From Actinokineospora auranticolor (lineage in GTDB: Bacteria > Actinomycetota > Actinomycetes > Mycobacteriales > Pseudonocardiaceae): a stretch of 64,000 nucleotides of DNA. A model generated the notes under the pieces. The model searched no databases. It saw nothing but the letters and a program-made list of their open reading frames with translations, and was not told where the DNA came from. Shown in pieces: positions 8,321 to 14,527 of the stretch (position 1 is its first letter; every line of letters starts with the position of its first letter). Made by a program: the position numbers and the translations under genes. Location of the stretch: the NCBI RefSeq assembly GCF_002934265.1, contig NZ_PTIX01000002.1:1-64000 (forward strand), written 5' to 3'.

Positions 8321-8937
8321 CTGCCGCCCGCGATGAAGCCCCGGACCGAGTTCGCCACCAGCTGGACCGCGATGGCCGCGAGCAGCAGACCGGCGATCTT
8401 GGCCAGCAGCGTGATCCCGCTGTCCTTGATCAGCCGGATCACCGCGCCGGAGAACCGCAGGCACAGGTACAGGATCACGTGCACGGCCAGGATCGCCAGC
8501 CCGAGCGCGACGTAGGACTCGATGTGCCCGCCCGCCTCCCGGACGAACACGATCGTCGCCGCGATCGCGCCGGGACCGGCCAGCAGCGGCGTGCCCAGCG
8601 GCACAAGGGCGACGTTGACGTCCTCCACCGCTTCCGGTTCGGTGCTGCCCTTACCGGTCAGCAGGTCGAGCGCGATCAGTAAAAGGAGCAGACCGCCCGC
8701 GCCCTGCAACGCGGGGATACCGATTCCCAGGTAGCGCAGGATCGCCTCGCCGCTGAGCGCGAAAAGGCTGATCACGCCGAGGGAAACCAGCACGGCCTGC
8801 CGGGCGGCGCGATTCCGGGTGGCGCGGGTTTTGCGGCCGGTGAGGCTCAGGAATACCGGCACGGTTCCCGGCGGGTCCATGATGACCACCAGCGTGATCG
8901 TCGCCTCGGCGAACAAGGCGGCGTCGAAGAACGCCAT
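8317..8937 (-). CDS. MarC family integral membrane protein
   Basis: 206 aa with six predicted membrane helices. VVIMDPPGTVPVFLSLT in the first third and LLAGPGAIAATIVF in the middle are the MarC/SNARE-like signature segments. The family is membrane-embedded with no settled transport substrate; the historic multiple-antibiotic-resistance link was not upheld. Its ATG overlaps the stop of the PHP gene by one base (TGATG), so the two are co-translated. Confidence 0.85.
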   Translation of the reverse strand: MAFFDAALFAEATITLVVIMDPPGTVPVFLSLTGRKTRATRNRAARQAVLVSLGVISLFALSGEAILRYLGIGIPALQGAGGLLLLLIALDLLTGKGSTEPEAVEDVNVALVPLGTPLLAGPGAIAATIVFVREAGGHIESYVALGLAILAVHVILYLCLRFSGAVIRLIKDSGITLLAKIAGLLLAAIAVQLVANSVRGFIAGGS

Positions 8938-9800
8938 CAGGCACCCACGAGCAGTTCCGCCCCCGTCGCCCGCGACACGATCTCATCGAGCATTTCCGGG
9001 GCCGTGGTTTCCGCGCCGAGGCGGATTGTCTTGTTCGTCCCGTGGTAGTCGCTCGACCCGGTGATGACCATGCCGCGGCGGTTCGCGATCTCCCGCAGCT
9101 GCACCCGCGCAGGCGGCTCGTGGTCCGGGTGGTCGATCTCCAGCCCGTCGAGGCCCGCGTCGGCGAGTTCCTCGACCACCTCGGCGGTCACCGTCGGGCC
9201 GCGCCGGTGGGCGAACCCGTGGGCCAGCACGGTGACCCCGCCCGCCGCCTTGGTCATCCGGATGGCGTCGAGCACCGGTGTCCGGCGGCTGGGCACGTAG
9301 AAGCGGTTGCGGCCGTGCAGCAGCTCGCTGAACGCCTGGTCGACCGAGTCCACCACGCCCGCGCGGACCAGCGCCTGGGCCAGGTGCGGGCGGCCCGCGG
9401 TGGCGTCGCCGGGCAGCTCGGCCATCAGCGCGTCGGCGTCGACCGGGTAGCCGTCCTCGGCCATGCGGCTGGCCATGGCGTGCAGGCGGACGCGGCGCTC
9501 GGCGCGGGTCTTGGCGTGTTCGGCGACCACGGCCTCAGCGTGCGGGTCGAACAGGTAGGCCAGCAAGTGGATCGTGCACTGCCCGCCGCGGCCGTCGGGG
9601 GACGCGCAGGTCAGCTCGGCACCGCGCAGCAACCGCTGGCCGGGTGCCAGCGCGGCGGCGGCCTCGTCCCACCCCGCGGTGGTGTCGTGGTCGGTGATGG
9701 CGACCGCGTCCAGCCCCGCCGCGCGCGCGGCGGTGACCAGCTCGGTCGGCGTGTCCGTGCCGTCGGACACCGTGCTGTGGCAGTGGAGATCGATCCGCAC
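8937..9800 (-). CDS. PHP-domain phosphoesterase (RnaAM/YciV-like)
   Basis: 287 aa from GTG 9800, giving the family-typical start MRIDLHCHSTVSDGT. A longer GTG start at 9833 is open. PHP metal-binding motifs are visible: DLHCHS at the N terminus, AITDHDTTAG (residues 36-45), a central RGAEL, and GSSDYHG near the C terminus. Relatives are 3',5'-nucleoside bisphosphate phosphatases/5'-3' exoribonucleases or DNA-polymerase-type PHP phosphatases. Co-operonic with marC. Likely a metal-dependent nucleotide or oligonucleotide phosphatase. Confidence 0.8.
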   Translation of the reverse strand: MRIDLHCHSTVSDGTDTPTELVTAARAAGLDAVAITDHDTTAGWDEAAAALAPGQRLLRGAELTCASPDGRGGQCTIHLLAYLFDPHAEAVVAEHAKTRAERRVRLHAMASRMAEDGYPVDADALMAELPGDATAGRPHLAQALVRAGVVDSVDQAFSELLHGRNRFYVPSRRTPVLDAIRMTKAAGGVTVLAHGFAHRRGPTVTAEVVEELADAGLDGLEIDHPDHEPPARVQLREIANRRGMVITGSSDYHGTNKTIRLGAETTAPEMLDEIVSRATGAELLVGA

Positions 9801-9879
9801 CGGCCCAGTGTTCACGATGAGCCAGGTCACCACGACGCGGGTGGTCGCCGCCGTGGCCGGAGCAGCCCGCCGGAACGGA

Positions 9880-10452
9880 CTAGCCGACGGCCTTCTTGGA
9901 CCGCCGCACGCCCCGGGCCAACCGCTGGGCCTTGATCATCGAGAACCGCTCCGCCTGGGCCTTCTTGTCGCCGAAGACCAACTCGGAGATGGCGTCGTAG
10001 ACCTGCTCCGGCTTGGGCAGGTACTCGATGTTGTTCAGCGCCTGGATCTGACCGGCGGACTCCACGACCATCGTGCCGTAGCCGAAGATCCGCCCGGTCG
10101 CCGTGCGCTTGTAGGTGAGGTCGGTGACCTTGCTGATGGGCATCATCAGCACGCGTGTGGTGAACACGCCCGTGGTCATCATGAACCGCTTGTCCGTGAC
10201 CACGATCCGCTCGACCCACCACTCGATCACCTGGTAGGTGAAGCGGAGCACGACCGCGAGCGCGACGTACCAGAGGATGTTCTGGATCAGCCACGCCGCG
10301 GGCGGCAGCAGGTAGGAGATCATCACGCACACCGTGAGCAGCGCGACGGCCTCGAACACCTGCCACGCCAGGCTCGCCCAGTGCCTGCGCACCCGGATCA
10401 CCCGGCGTTCGGAGTCGAGCAGGTACTCGTCGGGGTCCCTGGGGGCGAACAT
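9880..10452 (-). CDS. PH (bPH2)-domain membrane protein
   Basis: 190 aa. N-terminal DSERRVIRVRRHW is typical of the YdbS/YdbT bacterial PH family. Two close membrane helices (about residues 30-75) follow, then the PH-like beta domain (IVVTDKRFMMTTGVFTTRV, MPISKVTDLTYKR, GYGTMVVESAG). The C terminus is basic (RGVRRSKKAVG). Found in many actinobacteria as a conserved single gene. Function is unknown and presumably membrane-associated. It is followed on the same strand by the PHP-marC pair with 79 bp between, so a shared transcript is possible. Confidence 0.8.
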   Translation of the reverse strand: MFAPRDPDEYLLDSERRVIRVRRHWASLAWQVFEAVALLTVCVMISYLLPPAAWLIQNILWYVALAVVLRFTYQVIEWWVERIVVTDKRFMMTTGVFTTRVLMMPISKVTDLTYKRTATGRIFGYGTMVVESAGQIQALNNIEYLPKPEQVYDAISELVFGDKKAQAERFSMIKAQRLARGVRRSKKAVG

Positions 10453-10471
10453 GCTCCGACGCTACTTCGTG

Positions 10472-10636
10472 TCAGCTCGAGAAGACAGTGCGCACGAAGG
10501 TGATCACTGCTTCGGCCCCTTCACGGAGGGTGGTCAGGATCGAGTTGACGATCCCGGCGGATTGGACCGGCTGCGTCACCAGGAAGAAGACGAGCAAAGC
10601 GGCCCCAGTGATGATCAAGACCTTCTTGATGTCCAC
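10472..10636 (-). CDS. 54-aa single-pass membrane protein
   Basis: Short gene read from GTG 10636 (MDIKKVLIITGAALLVFF) to TGA 10472. One membrane helix (residues 5-21) is followed by QPVQSAGIV and a C-terminal amphipathic stretch, LTTLREGAEAVITFVRTVF. The pattern of an N-terminal Lys pair, a helix and an amphipathic tail recurs in small actinobacterial proteins located next to this PH-domain gene. It lies 19 bp upstream of the PH gene on the same strand. Codon use is ordinary for the region. Confidence 0.65.
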   Translation of the reverse strand: MDIKKVLIITGAALLVFFLVTQPVQSAGIVNSILTTLREGAEAVITFVRTVFSS

Positions 10637-10781
10637 TGCGATCTACCCCGTTCCGTACGCACCCGAGATGGCGCCTGCATTGAGATCCGTTGTACCGCAC
10701 CGGGCGGCCCGAGGGGAGGGTAGTCGCGCTCTTGGGGCAACGCGGACGGTCACCACAGTGTGACGGCTACGCTCCGTCGCC

Positions 10782-11204
10782 ATGAGCGGGGAACGCGTTC
10801 GGAAGATCAGGTGCGTCGGCGCGATCATCCGGGACGGGCGCGATCGGCTGCTGCTGATCCGCCGCGGCCGGGAGCCCGATCGCGGCCTGTGGTCGATCCC
10901 GGGCGGGAAGATCGAGCCAGGAGAGTCGGACACCGTCGCATTGCGACGGGAGGTCCGCGAGGAAACCGGCCTCGAGGTGGCGATCGGTCGCCATGTGGGC
11001 AGCGTGGAACGCCCCTCGCCGAAGGGTGTCTACGAGATCCATGATTACCGCTGCGTAGTTACCGGCGGTGATCTTCACCCCGGCGATGACGCCGATGCGG
11101 CCATCTGGGTGGATCTTGCGATGTTCACCACATTGCGCGACACGGATGCCCTGGTCACCGCGCTTTTCGAGCAGTTGACGGACTGGGGTGAGCTGCCCGG
11201 ATGA
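10782..11204 (+). CDS. Nudix hydrolase (MutT-like)
   Basis: 140 aa. A complete Nudix box GX5EX7REUXEEXGU lies at residues 42-64: G42, E48, R56-E57, E60-E61, G63. The N-terminal strand reads CVGAIIRDGRDRLLLIRRG and the substrate loop RGLWSIPGGKIEPGES, the usual MutT/ADP-ribose-type arrangement. Likely cleaves a nucleoside diphosphate linked to another moiety; substrate not determinable. Monocistronic; its stop lies 3 bp from the convergent DUF2332 gene. Confidence 0.9.
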   Translation: MSGERVRKIRCVGAIIRDGRDRLLLIRRGREPDRGLWSIPGGKIEPGESDTVALRREVREETGLEVAIGRHVGSVERPSPKGVYEIHDYRCVVTGGDLHPGDDADAAIWVDLAMFTTLRDTDALVTALFEQLTDWGELPG

Positions 11205-11207
11205 CGG

Positions 11208-12323
11208 TTATCGGACAAGCCAGACCATGCGCTCACCGTGCATGGCCGCGCGGGCCAGCGCGGTGGCCTCCGGGGCGCCGCCGTCCCACCTGGTGAGCGC
11301 CAGGACGCTGAACGCGGTCTGCCCCGGCGCGGGTTCGAGGTCCGCGCGGCCGGGCAGCAGCGGGGCCATGGCCGCCGGGTACGCCTCCTCGCTCACCCAC
11401 CACAGAGGCCGGGCGGCGGCCAGCTCGCCCAGCGCGGCGGTGAACGCGGCGCGCTGGGCGTCGTCGAGGTAGGTCAGCACGTGGCTGGTGATCACCACCA
11501 GCGGCGCGTCGGCGGGCACCCGGTCCGCGGCGGCGGCCAGGTCGGCCACGGCGTCGCCGCGCACCAGCTCCGGCGGGTGCTTGCGCCACAACTGGGCGGC
11601 GGTGCTGAACAGCCGCTGACGCTCGGGCTGGTCGGCCCAGATGCACGCCTCCAGCCAGGCCGCCGCGTCCTCGTCGGCGAGGTCGACCGGCGCCCGGTCC
11701 AGGCCGACCCGGGCGACGACCGAGAGCTTCTTGGGGATGGTCGGCAGCGCGGCGTCCGGGCCGAGCTCGAGCGCGCAGTGCAGGCCGAGCGCGGTCTTGG
11801 TCGGACCGGCCACGACCTGCCCGGACTGCTCGGTCTGGTAGCGGTAGGCGTAGCGGTCGAGGTTGAGCAGCAGACCCGCGCTGCACCCCACCTCCAGCAG
11901 CCCGACCGGGGCGCCCGCCTGCTTGGCCGCGAGCGCGACCGCCGGGTACAGCACGGCGGCGCGGCGGACCTCGTTGGTCTGGGTGGTGTGCCCCGCGACC
12001 AGGGCGCGGACCTTGTCGGCCCGTTCCAGCACGAAGCCGCGGAACAGCGGCCAGGTGCCCGCGTCGAGCCCGTAGCTGCCGCCCATCGACGGGTAGTAGT
12101 TGACCAGCTCGTGGAACGGCTCGGCCTGCAGCGCGCGGTGCGCGGCGGCCAGCAGCAGCGTGGGGTGGCCGAAGCCGGGCTGCGCCGGGCCCAGCAGCGC
12201 GGCCACCTCGTCGTCCTCGGCCGCCTTCGCGGCGAGGTGGGCGTAGAGCGGGGACTCCTCACCCGCCTCCACTTCGGCGAAGCGCCGCAGCCGTTGCTTG
12301 ATCTCGTCCAACGCCACGACCAC
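11208..12323 (-). CDS. DUF2332 family protein
   Basis: 371 aa. Recognised from the overall pattern of this actinobacterial family: a start with IKQRLRRFAEVEAGEESPLY, then FHELVNYYPSMGGSYGLD and a methyltransferase-like glycine motif VGLLEVGCSAGLLLNLDRY near residue 145, with PLVVITSHVLTYLDD later. The SAM-binding-like EVGCSAG motif suggests a Rossmann methyltransferase-type fold, but no activity is established. It sits 18 bp downstream of the MaoC gene on the same strand. Confidence 0.8.
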   Translation of the reverse strand: MVVALDEIKQRLRRFAEVEAGEESPLYAHLAAKAAEDDEVAALLGPAQPGFGHPTLLLAAAHRALQAEPFHELVNYYPSMGGSYGLDAGTWPLFRGFVLERADKVRALVAGHTTQTNEVRRAAVLYPAVALAAKQAGAPVGLLEVGCSAGLLLNLDRYAYRYQTEQSGQVVAGPTKTALGLHCALELGPDAALPTIPKKLSVVARVGLDRAPVDLADEDAAAWLEACIWADQPERQRLFSTAAQLWRKHPPELVRGDAVADLAAAADRVPADAPLVVITSHVLTYLDDAQRAAFTAALGELAAARPLWWVSEEAYPAAMAPLLPGRADLEPAPGQTAFSVLALTRWDGGAPEATALARAAMHGERMVWLVR

Positions 12324-12341
12324 GGGGCTTCCTCCGCGTCT

Positions 12342-12845
12342 CTAGGCCAGGGGTTCGGGCCGCCCCGGCTGTTCGCCCCCTCGGGCCTCGCCGTAGGAGC
12401 GCTTGGGCACCATAACCTTGCGCCGGAACGTGCAGACGACCGTCCCGTCCTGCTTGTAGCCGCGGGTCTCGACGTAGACCACGCCCCGGTCGTCCTTGGA
12501 CTTCGACGGCGTCTTGTCCAGCACCTCGGACTCACCGTAGACGGTGTCACCGTGGAAGGTCGGTTTGACGTGGCGCAGCGACTCGATCTCGAGGTTCGCG
12601 ATGGCCTTGCCGGAGACGTCGGGCACGGACATGCCCAGCAGCAGCGAGTAGACGTAGTTGCCCACCACCACGTTCTTGCCGAAATCCGTGGAGTTCTCCG
12701 CGTAGTGGGCGTCGAGGTGCAGCGGGTGGTGGTTCATGGTGAGCAGGCAGAACAGGTGGTCGTCGTATTCGGTGACGGTCTTGCCGGGCCAGTGCTTGTA
12801 GACGGCACCGACCTCGAACTCCTCGTAATAACGGCCGAACTGCAC
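12342..12845 (-). CDS. MaoC-like hot-dog dehydratase (mesaconyl-CoA hydratase type)
   Basis: 167 aa from GTG 12845 (MQFGRYYEEFEVG) with a GGGAG ribosome site just upstream. The hot-dog fold with the hydratase motif is visible: KTVTEYDDHLFCLLTMNHHPLHLD, with Asp and His in the usual positions, and FGKNVVVGNYVYSL. Homologues hydrate mesaconyl-CoA/beta-methylmalyl-CoA (Mch/MeaC type) or related enoyl-CoAs. The two CitE/malyl-CoA-lyase-like genes and the acyl-CoA dehydrogenase at 22.7-27 kb would fit one CoA pathway, but they are not adjacent. Specificity is inferred. Confidence 0.75.
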   Translation of the reverse strand: MQFGRYYEEFEVGAVYKHWPGKTVTEYDDHLFCLLTMNHHPLHLDAHYAENSTDFGKNVVVGNYVYSLLLGMSVPDVSGKAIANLEIESLRHVKPTFHGDTVYGESEVLDKTPSKSKDDRGVVYVETRGYKQDGTVVCTFRRKVMVPKRSYGEARGGEQPGRPEPLA

Positions 12846-13059
12846 GCGCCCTCCCGATGTGACCGGCGAGTAGGTTCCCTTGTGTACGGGGCGGCCGCCC
12901 GGGGTGCAACCGGTGTGTGAGCCAGTGCACGGTGGTTGTAAAGTGCGTTTCGTATTCACCGGGGCGTGGTCGACTGGGCCTCGCCCTGGAGTACGCTGTC
13001 GGATCGGCAGGGCCTGGGCTCATCCCACGACCGCCGTCGGCTCAAGGAGGTGAGACGCC

Positions 13060-13143
13060 ATGAGCGACCCGCATGGTCATGAATCCGCGACTGGTTGCAG
13101 TAGTACCCGCGTCTCCTCCGGAGGTGCCCGCCCCCTGGGCTGA
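13060..13143 (+). CDS. 27-codon leader ORF upstream of corA
   Basis: ATG at 13060 with a near-perfect ribosome binding site, AAGGAGGTGAG, at 13044-13054. It encodes MSDPHGHESATGCSSTRVSS and then GGARPLG before TGA at 13141. It ends 99 bp before the corA start. The DNA at its end contains the palindrome CCTCCGGAGG. This Shine-Dalgarno is stronger than that of most full-size genes here, so the ORF is probably translated, but composition gives no function. Candidate regulatory leader peptide. Confidence 0.45.
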   Translation: MSDPHGHESATGCSSTRVSSGGARPLG

Positions 13144-13179
13144 CACCGTCGATACCGGCCGGGACGCTCCGTCACCGCC

Positions 13180-13207
13180 GGGTCCGGACCACCGGACCCC
13201 CGGTCCG
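13180..13207 (+). promoter_or_regulatory. Mutually exclusive hairpins in the corA leader
   Basis: GGGTCCGG (13180-13187) pairs with CCGGACCC (13192-13199) across the loop ACCA. The right arm can instead pair as CGGACC (13193-13198) with GGTCCG (13202-13207). The two structures share bases and cannot form together. They lie between the leader ORF stop and the corA start, the place expected for an attenuation switch. No U-tract is present, so any termination would be Rho-type. Confidence 0.35.
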
Positions 13208-13242
13208 CCGCGCGGGCGCGGCGGGAGTCGCTGGAGGTCCGG

Positions 13243-14328
13243 ATGCCTTCCATTCCCTCGTTCGGCGGTCTGAGAGGCCGCGCCAACCGCGTCGCGGCGC
13301 CGCCTGCGCCGCCGGTCCCGGTGCCGTTGTCGGCGTACGTGGTCGATTGCGGCGTGTACGTCGACGGTGTGCGCCTACCCGGCCGCTGGACGCACGTCGA
13401 CGCCGTCGCCGAGGTCCGCCGCCGCGGTGAGGGTTTCGTGTGGATCGGTCTGCACGAACCCGACGCCGAGCAGATCCAGGGTGTGGCCGAGACGTTCGGG
13501 CTGCACGAGCTGGCGGTGGAGGACGCGGTCAGCGCGCACCAGCGCCCGAAGCTGGACCGCTACGACGACAACCTGTTCATGGTGCTCAAGACGGTCCGCT
13601 ACGTCGAGCACGAGTCGCCCACCACGGCCAACGAGATCGTCGAGACCGGCGAGATCATGGCCTTCCTCGGCGCCGACTACGTGGTGACCGTCCGCCACGG
13701 CAAGCACTCCGCGCTGCACCAGCTGCGCGGCGAGCTGGAGGGAGCCCCGGACCGGCTGCGCCACGGCCCCGCCGCGGTGCTGCACGCCATCGCCGACCAC
13801 GTGGTGGACACGTACCTGGCGGTGTCCGAGGCGTTCGAGAACGACATCGACCTGATCGAGAAGGCGGTCTTCGCGCCGCGCAGCCAGGTCAGCGCCGAGC
13901 AGATGTACCTGATGAAACGGGAGATCCTCGAACTGCGCCGCGCGGTCATGCCCCTGGCCAACCCGCTGCGCAGGCTGGCCGAGGGCTGCTCGCCCCTGGT
14001 ACCGGACGAGGTCCGCTCCTACTTCCGCGACGTGGACGACCACCTGACCACCGTCTCGGAACGCGTAACCAGCTTCGACGAGCTGTTGAACACCCTGGTC
14101 GACGCCACCCTGGCGAAGATCACGCTGCAGCAGAACACCGACATGCGCAAGATCACCTCCTGGGCCGCGATCATCGCCGTGCCCACCATGGTGGTCGGCG
14201 TCTACGGCATGAACTTCGAGTTCATGCCGGAAACGAAGTGGCGGTTCGGCTACCCGATGGTGATGGTCGTCATCTTCATCGCGTGCATCGTGCTGTACCG
14301 CATCTTCCGCAAGAACCGATGGTTGTAG
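13243..14328 (+). CDS. corA: CorA-type magnesium/cobalt transporter
   Basis: 361-aa divalent cation channel. Large cytoplasmic N-terminal domain with AYVVDCGVYVDGVRLPG, then FVWIGLHEPDAEQIQ and FGLHELAVEDAVSAHQRPKLDRYDDNLFMVLKT. Two C-terminal membrane helices carry the diagnostic pore motif YGMNF (Tyr321-Phe325), and the C terminus is basic (FRKNRWL). Length and motifs are typical. In M. tuberculosis corA also neighbours sugC. The ATG at 13243 gives a natural start, preceded by a possible leader/attenuator. Confidence 0.95.
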   Translation: MPSIPSFGGLRGRANRVAAPPAPPVPVPLSAYVVDCGVYVDGVRLPGRWTHVDAVAEVRRRGEGFVWIGLHEPDAEQIQGVAETFGLHELAVEDAVSAHQRPKLDRYDDNLFMVLKTVRYVEHESPTTANEIVETGEIMAFLGADYVVTVRHGKHSALHQLRGELEGAPDRLRHGPAAVLHAIADHVVDTYLAVSEAFENDIDLIEKAVFAPRSQVSAEQMYLMKREILELRRAVMPLANPLRRLAEGCSPLVPDEVRSYFRDVDDHLTTVSERVTSFDELLNTLVDATLAKITLQQNTDMRKITSWAAIIAVPTMVVGVYGMNFEFMPETKWRFGYPMVMVVIFIACIVLYRIFRKNRWL

Positions 14329-14415
14329 CCGGACGACCCACCCGCGCTCCCCACCCGCGCGAGTCGTTCAGCCACACCGGATTCCCCGTTCACCCCCGTG
14401 ATGGGAGGTACCACC

Positions 14416-14514
14416 ATGACCCGGCTGCTGACCAATGTGAAGTTCTGGCTACTGGCGATAATCGTCACCTGGATCGCGGTAGTGACCGTGCTCATCGCGG
14501 AAGCCCCGGTCTGA
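14416..14514 (+). CDS. 32-aa single-pass membrane peptide
   Basis: ATG 14416 with GGGAGG at 14403-14408 encodes MTRLLTNVKFWLLAIIVTWI followed by AVVTVLIAEAPV. This is almost entirely one membrane helix with a short basic N terminus. It starts 87 bp after corA on the same strand, so it may be co-transcribed and act as a small partner or regulator of the channel. No family was recognised; support is the ribosome site plus a clean hydrophobic profile. Confidence 0.55.
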   Translation: MTRLLTNVKFWLLAIIVTWIAVVTVLIAEAPV

Positions 14515-14527
14515 CAAGGGATTCCCG

